A stretch of DNA of 64,000 nt from Polyangiaceae bacterium (GTDB lineage Bacteria; Myxococcota_A; Polyangia; Polyangiales; Polyangiaceae), in assembly GCA_020846005.1 (NCBI GenBank), contig JADLEQ010000042.1, positions 1 to 64,000 of the forward strand, given 5' to 3'. The position numbers were made by a program, and so were the translations under genes. The notes under the pieces are model-generated. The model was not told the origin of the DNA and searched no databases. It was given only the letters and a program-made list of their open reading frames with translations. Shown here piece after piece: positions 34,900-43,815 of this stretch. The stretch's first letter is position 1; every line of letters begins with the position of its first letter.

Positions 34900-36042
34900 T
34901 TGCTCGCGGCTCGCTCCCTCCGCCACGCCGCCCTCGCCGCCTGGGTGGCGGTGGGCGTCGCGTCGTGCGAGCGCGACCACCGCGCGAGTCGCGAGGTGAG
35001 CGGCTCGCCGGGGCCGGACGCCGCGCCGGAGCCGGTCGCCTCGGCGTCGGCGGTGCGCGCGCCGCTGAGTGTCGAGGAGACGGGGCCCTCGGGCACCCGC
35101 GTCCGGGTTCGCCGCCCGGTGACGGTGCGCTTCGATCGCGAGGTGTCGAGCGACGAGCGCGCCGCGGTCGCGCGCTCGGTCGCGGTGACACCCCCGGGGC
35201 GACTCGTCCCCGACTGGCCCGACGCGCGCACGCTCACGCTCGCACCCGCCGGCGGCTGGGCCCCGGGGCGGCTGCACCACGTCGAGATCGGCGGTGACGG
35301 GACGGGCGTCGCGCGCACCGCGTGGTCCTTCCGCGCTCGCGTCCCGCGCCCGCGCAGCGTCACGCCCGGCGGCGGAGCCCGCGCGATCCTCACCTTCGAC
35401 GACGCGCCGGCGCGCCATCACCAGGCGGACGAGCTCCTCGACGTGCTCCGGCGCCTGGAGGTCCGCGCGCTGTTCTTCCCGACGGGCGTCTGGGCTCGGT
35501 TGCGGCCGGCGTGGGTCGAGCGCGCCGTGCGCGAAGGCCACCGCGTGTGCAACCACACGCTGTCCCACGTGGACCTCACCTCGCGCCGCCTGACGGAGGA
35601 GGACGTCCGCCGAGAGATCGGCGAGGGCGCGACCGACGGCGAGTGCCGGCTGTTCCGCCCGCCGCTCATGGCGATCGACGAGCGCGCCGAGCGGGTGGCG
35701 GCGGACCTCGGGTGGGAGCTCTTCCTGTGGGACGTGGACCCGCGTGACTGGGACGGCCTCGAGGCGAGGGATCTCGTCCACGCGGTCCTCGGTCGGATCC
35801 GGCCGGATGCGGTCGTCCTCTTCCACGTGCACGCGCCGAACACCGTCGCCGCGCTGCCCGAGCTGGTCGCTCGCCTGCGCCGGGCGGGCTACGTACCGTC
35901 GTGGGATCCGGCCGACTCGCCCGGCGCCGTGGAGGCCGGCCAGCCCGGCCTCCGGGAAGCGCCCGCCCGCCGCTGGGCCGACGCGCTCCGGTCGCTCGAC
36001 GGCGGGACGCACGGGCCCGCCTCGCCGTCGTCACTCCCCTAA
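34900..36042 (+). CDS. Polysaccharide deacetylase lipoprotein with N-terminal Big_5-like domain
   Basis: This 380-residue protein has a signal and lipobox (AAWVAVGVASC), then a short beta-rich domain (VRVRRPVTVRFDREVSSDE through APGRLHHVEIGG) that resembles the bacterial Ig-like Big_5 repeat. A NodB-type carbohydrate esterase 4 domain follows with all five motifs: TFDDAP, HTLSH, RPPLMAID, DVDPRDW and VVLFHVHA. The metal triad (Asp plus two His) is intact, so N-deacetylation of an envelope or matrix polysaccharide is likely. The start is inferred: TTG at 34900 gives a normal lipoprotein signal, while an ATG at 34837 would add 21 polar residues and overlap the divergent gene's start. Confidence 0.85.
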   Translation: MLAARSLRHAALAAWVAVGVASCERDHRASREVSGSPGPDAAPEPVASASAVRAPLSVEETGPSGTRVRVRRPVTVRFDREVSSDERAAVARSVAVTPPGRLVPDWPDARTLTLAPAGGWAPGRLHHVEIGGDGTGVARTAWSFRARVPRPRSVTPGGGARAILTFDDAPARHHQADELLDVLRRLEVRALFFPTGVWARLRPAWVERAVREGHRVCNHTLSHVDLTSRRLTEEDVRREIGEGATDGECRLFRPPLMAIDERAERVAADLGWELFLWDVDPRDWDGLEARDLVHAVLGRIRPDAVVLFHVHAPNTVAALPELVARLRRAGYVPSWDPADSPGAVEAGQPGLREAPARRWADALRSLDGGTHGPASPSSLP

Positions 36043-36107
36043 CGCACCGCCCGCGAACCAGCAGAATACTCAAGTGATCACCGTGGGTTAGGCGACGGGT
36101 AGCCACG

Positions 36108-36122
36108 GGAACGCAACTTGCT
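36108..36122 (+). promoter_or_regulatory. Sigma-54-type promoter candidate for the zincin lipoprotein
   Basis: GGAACGCAACTTGCT has GG (36108-36109) and GC (36120-36121) 10 nt apart. It matches GGCACGNNNNTTGCW except for A in place of C at -23. Predicted initiation is near 36133, about 30 nt before the ATG. A TATAC sequence overlaps the -12 region, so a sigma-70-type -10 is an alternative reading. Confidence 0.4.
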
Positions 36123-36162
36123 TATACGGCGCGTCCCCGAATCCGGGTCCAGAGGAGCCACC

Positions 36163-39100
36163 ATGCGTTTGTTCACGCTCACCCGCCTGAGCCTCGTGTC
36201 GCTCGGCCTGATCGCTGCCTTCGGCTGTGCCGAAGAGCGCGAGCCCATCAGCCGCGTCCAGCCGAACGCGCTCGACAAGACGTTCTTCGTCGGGAACCTC
36301 GCCGACGCGACCGACGATCCCGCCTTCTACTCGCGGGCGTTCGTCATCGACCAGACGGCGAACCAGACGGAGCTGAGCGTCGGGCTCTACTCCGGCACGG
36401 ACAAGATCCGCTGGGAGATCGGCGAGGACTACCTCGTCGCTCACAAGGCGTACCAGATCGTGCGCGGACAGGACGACAAGGGTCTGGCGGGCCAGCCCGC
36501 CGACGGCACGATCGTCGCGCGCTACCGCATCCTCGGGCACTTCGACATCAAGCGCGCCTACAACCCGACGACCGGCGAGGAGCTGAACGTCATCGAGGAG
36601 AACGGCAGCGACCGCCCCTGGTACCAGCGCCAGTACATGCGCGTCGACTGGTCGACGAACGACATCGCGGATCCGATGTGGTTCGAGATGACGTTCGGCA
36701 AGCTGTTCGGCGACACCACCGTCCTGCCGAGGACGTACGCCGTCACCGACCCGACGCACGAGCACGCCCCGTACTTCGACACAGCGGACGGCTACTTCGA
36801 CGTCACGAACAAGTACTACACGGCGCCGTCGAACACGTACTTCGAGCCGTGGGGCATCTCGCTCCCCACGTGCGCGCTCGTCGGCCTCTTCACCGGAACG
36901 GTCTCGAACGACTGCAATGAGCAGGAGTCGACCGTCCGCCACTCGTTCTGGAAGCTCAAGCCCGACCACAGCTTCGAGCCGACGGAGAACACGCTCCGCC
37001 CGCTGGACGTGATCGCGAACTTCGGCGGCGCCGGGGACAGCTTCCAGCCCGGGTTCGCGGGCGGCACCACCCAGTGCTGGGACCCGCAGTACGCCTTCAC
37101 CGAGGAGTGCTTCCACAAGTACCTGACGAAGGTGAACGTGTGGGCGAACAGCCACACGCAGCAGCTCTGCAACAGCGACTTCGACGGCAACCAGGACGGC
37201 ACGGCCGACCAGTGCGAGAACGCGTCGGTGAGCAAGGGCTCGCGCTGCGACCTCTATCACGGCAAGTGCACGCTCGCCCTCCGTGATCGCTCGGTGAAGA
37301 CGGTCGGCTTCTGGATGAACAAGGAGACGCCCGCCTCGCTGCTCGACGAGCTCGACGCAAACGGGAACCCGGCCGGCGCCCTCGACGCGCGCGGCCGGCC
37401 GCAGCTCCGCGGCGCCATGGAGGACGTGATCGAGAGCTGGGATCAGGTCATGGCGGTGGCGCTCGCCTACGGGCGTGAGGCCGAGTGCCGGCGCACCGGC
37501 GACGGTAGCCGCGACCAGTGCCACCAGGCGTACTTCGAGGTGGACGGCGGCGGTCAGGACGTGACGCAGATGATCTCGTTCGGCGGCTGGGGCATCCCCA
37601 CGCCGAAGGCGCTGGCCCAGGACGCGGCCGAGGTGTTCACCTCGTGCCACGCGCCCGTCCGCGCCTACGACGACCACGAGACCTGCGGCCCGACGGGAGA
37701 AATCGCACGTAACGGCGACCAACGGAAGAACTTCATCTTCTACTGGCCCTGGGACGCCGATGCTCCCTACGGCGGCGTCGCCGGGCTGGGCCAGGATCCG
37801 GAGACGGGCGAGAGCCACGGCGTGACGGCCACCGTGATGGGCCGCTCGGCCACCCGAGCTGCGGCCCAATACCGCGACTACATCCAGATCGCGATGGGCG
37901 ACATCTCGTTCGACGAGTACGCCGCCGGTCTCCCCACGGAGCTCTTCCACAAGCTCCTCGAGAACGGCTTCTCGCCCAACAGCGACAGCGCGCGGCGCGC
38001 CCGCGGCGAGACGATCGAGTACCCCGCCGACCCGACGGCCGCGCCGGCCGCCGACGGCCACGCGACGCACGGCCGCACGGACACCGCGATGGTGGACCCG
38101 AAGGTGGCGTACGCTCAGCTCCGCGAGCTCCTCGCTGCCCAGATCGAGACGACGGCCGACCCCGCCGTGTCGATCGCGGCCCAGGGCCAGTTCGATGCCC
38201 TCGCCTCGCGCCTGCGTGGGACCGTCTATGAGGCCGAACTCGTCGACCCGAAGTGGGCGAAGGCGATGCTGGGCACCGATCCGCGGGTGCCCGTGAGCGA
38301 GGCGGCCCTCGAGGCCTCCAGCCCGCTCCGGAACATGGACCCCGGACGGCTCCAGCAGTGGCGGGCCACCATGGCCGGCAAGCTCGCCGAGCGCGGCGTG
38401 TGTCACCTGGAGGACGGCCCCCGCGTCGGGAGCATCAACTTCCAGGGCATCATGCGCTGGTACCTCGACAAGTTCGAGGAGCTCGGCCTGGACACCGACC
38501 TCAAGGCAGGCACGCGCGATCTCGCCCTGGTGAAGAAGCGCGGCGAGTACATCTACGCCGATCTCTACAAGCAGATGGCCAAGGGCATCGCGATCCACGA
38601 GGTGGGCCACTGCATTGGCATGCGCCACAACTTCTCGTCGAGCTGGGACGCGCCGAACTACATGCCCCAGTACTGGCAGCTCCGAACCAACGAGGGCCAG
38701 TCGGCCGAGCTGTGCACCGGCGCTCGCGAGGCCGGCACGCCGGACTCCTGCCTCGGGCCGCGCTACCTCGACCCCGAGACGGAGGACGAGCAGGGGCTCG
38801 CGCCGCGTGACGGGACCACGGGCCTCTCCAACGGGCGCCCCGGGGTCACGTACTTCGGGAACACCAGCGTGATGGAGTACGAGACGGACTACCTGTCTCC
38901 CGGCATGGGCACCTACGATCTCGCGTACGTGAAGGCCGTCTACGGCGGCGTCATCGAGACGTACGACATCGACCACGCCGACCGCGGCGGTGTCGAAGAG
39001 GCGGAGCAGGAGCGCTTCGTCGCCAACATCGGCCTCGAGCTCTCTGAGCTCACCATGCTGGATGACCAAGCGGCCCACTACACGCAGCTCGCGCAGGCGC

Positions 39101-40641
39101 TCAAGGTCTACGACCCGTCGTACTGCCGCGCGGCGACCCAGGAGGAGCTCGCGCGAGGCGAGTGGCGCGTGGTGAAGGGTAAGATCTGCACGCAGAGCCC
39201 GCGTGACCACTACTTCTGGCGTGATTTCGCCAGCGACGACGAGGCGGGCGCACCGCCCTCCCTCTACGCGGACATCCTGAACTTCTCGTTCTGGCGGACG
39301 AAGACCGAGGTCGACGGTGGCCGCCTGCACCAACGCTGGAACTACCGGTACGGCGAGACGTACGGCACCGGCTACATGCACACGAACCCGAGCGACTCCG
39401 GCGGCGACGTGTTCGAGGTCGTGACGAACACCTCCAAGATGTTCGACTACACGTACCCCGTCTCGTACCTCCGCCGGAAGAACAAGGAGTACGCGCCGAT
39501 TACGCTGAGCGCCCAGGTCGCGGATCGCTACTTCGAGCGCATGCGCGCCTACCATTGGGTGCTGGAGGGCAACGACTCCTACCTCGCGCAGTTCCCGATT
39601 GTGTACCAGGGCTACCAGCAGGCGAAGGAGGAGGTCCTCTACACCCTGATGCGCGGCGCCATGGCCCCCCAGCCGGGCAACTACGTCACGCGCTTCGACG
39701 ACGCGGGCAAGGTCGTCTACGACGCCAGCGACAGCGGCGGAGGCGGGTTGTCCTTCGCCCCCGACTTCCAGGTCGGCCTGATCGACGGTCGCTTCGTCGA
39801 GGACGACTACTCGAACGAGCTCGGCGGCGAGTGGGACTACGGCACCTGGCTGGAGCACGAGGGCTACGACGTGGAGCGCGGCCTCGCCATCCGCGCCCTG
39901 GTCGACGGCCGGCCGACGCTCTCGACCATCAGCCGCGAGACCTACCTCGACGGCCGCAACAACCTGAAGAACTTCCGGAGCGACTTCAAGATCGCGGTCG
40001 ACCGGTTCCTCGGAGGCCTGCTCGCGGAGGACTGGGAGACCACGGCTCCGTGGGTCGTCGCTCCGGGCCCGACGGCGGAGGGCGGGCTCGCCTTCGCGTC
40101 GCCGCAGCTCCTCCCGCTCGCGGCGTCGAGCCCGACCCGTCCGGTAGGCTCCGTCCCGGTGTTCCCGAACATCGGGTACAAGAGCCAGCTGGCGACGGTC
40201 GTCTTCGCCCACCTGTTCGCGCGGCTGAACACCGACATGGAGCTCGTGAACAAGCTCCGCGTCTACATCGACGGGCTCGATCACCTTGGCGCGGTGCCGG
40301 ACGCCGACCAGGTCCGCTTCACGGATCCGGGGAGCGGCTTCACCTATGTCGCGATCCGCGGCGAGGCCGACACGGTGGCGGGCAAGGCGATCGACCGCGG
40401 TGTCGGCTCGCGCATGCTCGCCCACGCGAACGCCCTCCTCGCCAAGGCGTACACCGTCCAGCGTGACGGCAGCAACCAGCCGATCCTCGACCAGTACGGG
40501 AGGCCGACGCTCCTCTCGTCGGGGCCGGTCGACGGCGTCGCGTGGGAGGGCCTGCGTCGCTACGTCGGCCTGGTCGACGCGACGCGCCAGGTGGGTCGCC
40601 ACCTCGACGGGCCCCTCGACGCGATCGCGGCGCCGAACTGA
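36163..40641 (+). CDS. Large zincin metalloprotease lipoprotein
   Basis: This encodes a 1,492-residue lipoprotein with a signal ending in the lipobox LIAAFGC. It then has an N-terminal segment (SRVQPNALDKTFFVG) typical of a myxobacterial family of very large, paralogous secreted proteins. The zinc site is HEVGHCIGMRH (about residues 812-822), an extended HExxHxxGxxH motif of the metzincin/gluzincin type, followed by NTSVMEYETDY and a Met-turn-like region. The remainder is Trp/Tyr/Asp-rich with many Cys. It is probably an outer-membrane or secreted protease used in predation or matrix turnover. The Shine-Dalgarno GAGGAG lies 6 nt before the ATG. A sigma-54-like element precedes it. Confidence 0.9.
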   Translation: MRLFTLTRLSLVSLGLIAAFGCAEEREPISRVQPNALDKTFFVGNLADATDDPAFYSRAFVIDQTANQTELSVGLYSGTDKIRWEIGEDYLVAHKAYQIVRGQDDKGLAGQPADGTIVARYRILGHFDIKRAYNPTTGEELNVIEENGSDRPWYQRQYMRVDWSTNDIADPMWFEMTFGKLFGDTTVLPRTYAVTDPTHEHAPYFDTADGYFDVTNKYYTAPSNTYFEPWGISLPTCALVGLFTGTVSNDCNEQESTVRHSFWKLKPDHSFEPTENTLRPLDVIANFGGAGDSFQPGFAGGTTQCWDPQYAFTEECFHKYLTKVNVWANSHTQQLCNSDFDGNQDGTADQCENASVSKGSRCDLYHGKCTLALRDRSVKTVGFWMNKETPASLLDELDANGNPAGALDARGRPQLRGAMEDVIESWDQVMAVALAYGREAECRRTGDGSRDQCHQAYFEVDGGGQDVTQMISFGGWGIPTPKALAQDAAEVFTSCHAPVRAYDDHETCGPTGEIARNGDQRKNFIFYWPWDADAPYGGVAGLGQDPETGESHGVTATVMGRSATRAAAQYRDYIQIAMGDISFDEYAAGLPTELFHKLLENGFSPNSDSARRARGETIEYPADPTAAPAADGHATHGRTDTAMVDPKVAYAQLRELLAAQIETTADPAVSIAAQGQFDALASRLRGTVYEAELVDPKWAKAMLGTDPRVPVSEAALEASSPLRNMDPGRLQQWRATMAGKLAERGVCHLEDGPRVGSINFQGIMRWYLDKFEELGLDTDLKAGTRDLALVKKRGEYIYADLYKQMAKGIAIHEVGHCIGMRHNFSSSWDAPNYMPQYWQLRTNEGQSAELCTGAREAGTPDSCLGPRYLDPETEDEQGLAPRDGTTGLSNGRPGVTYFGNTSVMEYETDYLSPGMGTYDLAYVKAVYGGVIETYDIDHADRGGVEEAEQERFVANIGLELSELTMLDDQAAHYTQLAQALKVYDPSYCRAATQEELARGEWRVVKGKICTQSPRDHYFWRDFASDDEAGAPPSLYADILNFSFWRTKTEVDGGRLHQRWNYRYGETYGTGYMHTNPSDSGGDVFEVVTNTSKMFDYTYPVSYLRRKNKEYAPITLSAQVADRYFERMRAYHWVLEGNDSYLAQFPIVYQGYQQAKEEVLYTLMRGAMAPQPGNYVTRFDDAGKVVYDASDSGGGGLSFAPDFQVGLIDGRFVEDDYSNELGGEWDYGTWLEHEGYDVERGLAIRALVDGRPTLSTISRETYLDGRNNLKNFRSDFKIAVDRFLGGLLAEDWETTAPWVVAPGPTAEGGLAFASPQLLPLAASSPTRPVGSVPVFPNIGYKSQLATVVFAHLFARLNTDMELVNKLRVYIDGLDHLGAVPDADQVRFTDPGSGFTYVAIRGEADTVAGKAIDRGVGSRMLAHANALLAKAYTVQRDGSNQPILDQYGRPTLLSSGPVDGVAWEGLRRYVGLVDATRQVGRHLDGPLDAIAAPN

Positions 40642-40660
40642 GCCGCCGCGCGCCTCCGCG

Positions 40661-40688
40661 CCGCGGGCCGCTCCCGAGCAGCCCGCGG
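40661..40688. terminator. Hairpin between convergent genes
   Basis: CCGCGGGC (40661-40668) and GCCCGCGG (40681-40688) form a perfect 8-bp stem around a 12-nt loop, 20 nt after the zincin stop and before the convergent lipoprotein gene. There is no T tract. Confidence 0.45.
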
Positions 40689-40732
40689 TCGCGGCGGGGC
40701 GCGTCGCCTCCTGCGCCGGACGGAGGGCGGGC

Positions 40733-41821
40733 CTAGGGCAGCGCCGAGGACAGCGGCAGCCACCCCCAGCGAGCCCGGTAGGCGGAGGGGGGCGCCGAGG
40801 GAGCCCGGTGGAAGCTGCCCACGCCGTGGGACACCCCGATCGAGTCCTCCGTCGCCAGCGCGGGATGGAGCACTACGTGGGTGCAGAACGACTCCTCGTC
40901 GACGGACGGGAGCGCGCAGCGCGCCGCGAGGTACGGCCGCGACCAGGGGCCGTACGGACCGAGACCCGTCCGCACGGTGATTTCGGCGCCCAGTGGGGTC
41001 GAGTACGCGAGCAGCCACCGCTCGAGCGCCACGTGGTACCCCACGGTCGGCTCCGTACCGCCCTCCACCATCGGCCACGCTGCGTCCGCCGTTGGCGCCC
41101 AGGCGCCGCCGCCGCTCCAGTACTCCCAGGCGCCGGGCTCGGCCGCGCGCGCCGTCGCGACGCGCGCGAGGTACACGTCGGCCGAGAGGAAGCGCGCGGC
41201 CAGCCCGCCATAGGCGTAGAGGTAGTCGCCGCTCGCGGCCGCGCCGGCCCCGTAGCTCGGACGATCTGCCGTCCAGAGCAGCACCGGGTCCACGAACGCG
41301 CCGGCCGCCGCGTCCCAGCGCGCGAGCCCGCGCCCGACGGCCGCGACCCCGAACGCGGCGCTGGAGTCGGGGCGCTCGGCGGCGAAGAAGACGAACGCCG
41401 TCGCTCCGGCGGCGACCAGCGAGGTCGGCCGCGCGACCACGCGCGGGCCGAGGGGCGAGGCGTCGAGGATCGGCGTCGCCGGCAGCGCGACCTCGCCGGC
41501 ATCACAAGGGCTGTCGCGGACCGCGAACCCGCGAGGCCCGCCCCGCGCGGCGTCGGCGACGACGAGCGAGCCCTCGACGCCCAGCGGCGGGCCCGGGAGC
41601 GACGCGAGGCGCGCCTCGAGGCCGTCGCCCTCGCTGGGGAGCGGCGCGCACGCCTCGAGCGCGGGCGGGGAGGGGGCCGGGCGCTCCTGCTCGATCGCGT
41701 CGTCGAGCGTGACCCGGCACCCGACCAACGCCGTCGCGGCGACGGCGAGCGTCGGCGCAACCCTCGCGCGGCGCGCCGCCGGGCGCGCCCGTCCCGCGGG
41801 GCGCGCGAGCTCAGCGCGCAT
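40733..41821 (-). CDS. DUF4185-like propeller lipoprotein
   Basis: This 362-residue protein has an unusually Arg-rich N-region before its hydrophobic signal, a candidate lipobox (VAATALVGC) and a body of repeated beta strands (GDYLYAYGG, VYLARV, MVEGGTEPTVGYHVALERWLLAYS, ARCALPSVDEESFCTHVVLHPAL). The pattern resembles DUF4185/GH43-like five-bladed propellers, which bind or cleave glycans; catalytic acids are not assignable by eye. It is the third gene of a minus-strand operon and overlaps the gene before it by 11 nt (41811-41821). It is distantly similar to the first gene of the operon, so the two are likely paralogues. Confidence 0.75.
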   Translation of the reverse strand: MRAELARPAGRARPAARRARVAPTLAVAATALVGCRVTLDDAIEQERPAPSPPALEACAPLPSEGDGLEARLASLPGPPLGVEGSLVVADAARGGPRGFAVRDSPCDAGEVALPATPILDASPLGPRVVARPTSLVAAGATAFVFFAAERPDSSAAFGVAAVGRGLARWDAAAGAFVDPVLLWTADRPSYGAGAAASGDYLYAYGGLAARFLSADVYLARVATARAAEPGAWEYWSGGGAWAPTADAAWPMVEGGTEPTVGYHVALERWLLAYSTPLGAEITVRTGLGPYGPWSRPYLAARCALPSVDEESFCTHVVLHPALATEDSIGVSHGVGSFHRAPSAPPSAYRARWGWLPLSSALP

Positions 41822-42707
41822 GCAGCCGCACTCCCGCGCCTGCGCGAAGCTCTGTCCGGTTGACGAGGAGCCCCTGCCCGTGCCCTGCTTCCGCCTCGAG
41901 GAAGGGCATCGCCGCGGCGGAGGTGCCCACCGCCTCCACGCCGGCGAGCGCGCCGGCCAACCACCGCGCGCTCGCGCTGTCGTCGTGTGGCAGGAGCGCG
42001 TCGAAGTGGAGCCCCGCGCGCGGACGCCACCGCGCGCTCGCGCGCGACGTGGCGCTCACCTCGCCGAGCACCGTCGCGAGCGCGCCCTGCCCGAGCGCGG
42101 ACGCGAGGTAGGCGGACTCGGCGTGCGCGCCGGCCGCCTCCGGGAAGATCGTAGCGTACGCGCGGGCGGTGAGCCGCGTCTCGAGCTCCCAGCTGCCCGC
42201 GAACCGGCGGCGGAGCGCCGCGTCCCCCCCCAGGTACCAGCCCCCTCCCCCGAAGGGGACGTCGTCCGGGCGGCGGGGACCCGGCGGTTCGAAGGCGTCC
42301 AGCGCGAAGGCCGAGCGGCGCCCGAGCCCGACGCCCAGCTCGAACAGCGGGCCGCGCGCCGGTGGCGCCGGCGGCCACGACCACGCGGCTCCGACCTCGA
42401 AGCCCCCGCGGCCCACGTCACCCGGCGGCGCCGGGCGCGCGCCGAGGCTCTCCAGGGCGAGGAAGCCCTCGAGCCCAAGGCGGAACCCGCGCTCGGACCG
42501 GAACACGGCCGTGTCCGCCCCGAGGCGGAGCCGCGGTCGCGGCGCCATCGCCAGCTCGAACGCCGGCGCGTCGTGCGCGAGCGCGCGCCCCCGCGCGATC
42601 GCGCGGCTCCGCCCGGCGAGCCAGTCCGCCCGCGCCGCCGCTCCCCAGGAGACGGCGGCCGCGACCGCCGTGGCCGCCACCGCCGAGCGGAGCCCGAGGC
42701 CGCTCAT
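41811..42707 (-). CDS. Exported envelope protein of unknown family (possible beta-barrel)
   Basis: This 298-residue protein has a Sec signal peptide (AVAATAVAAAVSWGAAARAD). Alternating Gly-rich and aromatic/Arg-rich strands follow (RLRLGADTAVFRS, FRLGLEGFLALES, WELETRLTARAYA, RPRAGLHFDALLP, and a final RAGAGVRLHAR), compatible with an outer-membrane beta-barrel, but the fold is inferred. It is translationally coupled to the DUF4185-like gene before it (ATGA overlap at 42704-42707) and overlaps the next gene by 11 nt. Its position between two surface propeller lipoproteins suggests one membrane-linked assembly. Confidence 0.7.
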   Translation of the reverse strand: MSGLGLRSAVAATAVAAAVSWGAAARADWLAGRSRAIARGRALAHDAPAFELAMAPRPRLRLGADTAVFRSERGFRLGLEGFLALESLGARPAPPGDVGRGGFEVGAAWSWPPAPPARGPLFELGVGLGRRSAFALDAFEPPGPRRPDDVPFGGGGWYLGGDAALRRRFAGSWELETRLTARAYATIFPEAAGAHAESAYLASALGQGALATVLGEVSATSRASARWRPRAGLHFDALLPHDDSASARWLAGALAGVEAVGTSAAAMPFLEAEAGHGQGLLVNRTELRAGAGVRLHAR

Positions 42708-43759
42708 CGGTAGCCGACCCGGACGAAGTGCGGGTAGTAGAGCGTCGTGTCGTAACGCGCCGGGAGCGCCGCGAAGCTGGAGGGAACATACGTCGCGACC
42801 AGCTCGGCACCGGTGAGCTCCGGGTGCGCCTTCGCCGCGTAGACGAACGCGTCCGGCCAGAAAGACTCCGGCGGGCGCAACAGATCTCGCGGCTCCGTCC
42901 ATGGCCCCTCGGGCCGCGGCGCCGTCCGCAGCGCGATCGTGGTGGAGCCGAAGCCAGCGCCCGCGACGTACACGTAGCGGCCGAGCGCCTCGGCCCAGTG
43001 GACGCTGAACTCCGGCGCGCCGGCGTGGAAGAGCGGCGCGCGGTGCGCCTCGGCGCCGAACCCGACGCCCGTCCACCACTCGGGCCCGCGCAGGTCTCCG
43101 CGCAGCGCGCGCTCGGCGTCGAACCGGGCGAGGTACGGCGAGTGCCGCTCACCGCCGGGCCCGTAGACGTACAGCCACGGCTCGATCAGCAGCACCGCTC
43201 CTCCGAGCTGCACGTGGGTCCGCTCGCCGTCGGACGCCGCCCGCGTGATGCGCCAGTCGGTCGGCTCGTCGTCGGGGTTGTCGACCAGCCACGCGCGCCA
43301 CTCGCCGGCGGCGAAGCCCCAGTCGCCGGGGCTGTCCTGGTACACCTGCCCCGCGAACCAGAGGAGCCGGTCGCCGCGGCGGATCCCGCCGCCCGGCCAG
43401 TGCCAGGTCGGCGGCTCGTCAGGCAGGAAGCTCGTCGCAGCTCCGTCCTTGACCCGCCAGTAGAACTGGAGGAACGCGCTGGACGGATCGTAGCCCGTCT
43501 GGATCGCGACGCTGTTGCGGATCAGCCGCGCGCCCTCGCGGAGGCCCGGCTCACGCTCGGCGATGAAGCTGTCGCCGAAGCTCCAGAGCACCCGCCCGCC
43601 GCCGAGGTCGACCGAGTACGCGCCGTCGCCGCCGACCCAGCGCGGGTCGCCGTGGAACAGCGAGTCGGCCTCCGTCCACACCTCGGCGTGGAGCGGCGGC
43701 GGCCCGGGGTCACACGCGGCCGCGAGGGCGAGCGCGAGCGCGAGCGAAGCGCGAGCCAC
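42704..43759 (-). CDS. DUF4185/DUF5005-like propeller lipoprotein
   Basis: This 351-residue lipoprotein has a short signal and lipobox (LALALAAAC). The propeller domain starts with DGAYSVDLGGGRVLWSFGDSFI, a hallmark of DUF4185-type proteins, and continues with repeated blades (GIRRGDRLLWFAGQVYQ, AVLLIEPWLYVYGPG, GRYVYVAGAGFG, LVATYVPSSF). These are five-bladed glycosidase-like folds. The start GTG at 43759 has a GGAG Shine-Dalgarno. It is the first gene of a three-gene overlapping operon and is divergent from the SUMF1-fold gene. Confidence 0.82.
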   Translation of the reverse strand: MARASLALALALAAACDPGPPPLHAEVWTEADSLFHGDPRWVGGDGAYSVDLGGGRVLWSFGDSFIAEREPGLREGARLIRNSVAIQTGYDPSSAFLQFYWRVKDGAATSFLPDEPPTWHWPGGGIRRGDRLLWFAGQVYQDSPGDWGFAAGEWRAWLVDNPDDEPTDWRITRAASDGERTHVQLGGAVLLIEPWLYVYGPGGERHSPYLARFDAERALRGDLRGPEWWTGVGFGAEAHRAPLFHAGAPEFSVHWAEALGRYVYVAGAGFGSTTIALRTAPRPEGPWTEPRDLLRPPESFWPDAFVYAAKAHPELTGAELVATYVPSSFAALPARYDTTLYYPHFVRVGYR

Positions 43760-43815
43760 GGACTCCAGCGTAGCAGCCGTGGCCGCGCCGGCTCGGCGTG
43801 TGGTATCCGGCGGCG

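Noticed and set aside
36088-40602. A 1,504-codon minus-strand frame opposite the zincin gene
   Set aside because: It is an antisense shadow: low-complexity, rich in Arg/Val/His, without motifs or a ribosome-binding site, while the plus frame encodes a coherent protein with HEVGHCIGMRH.
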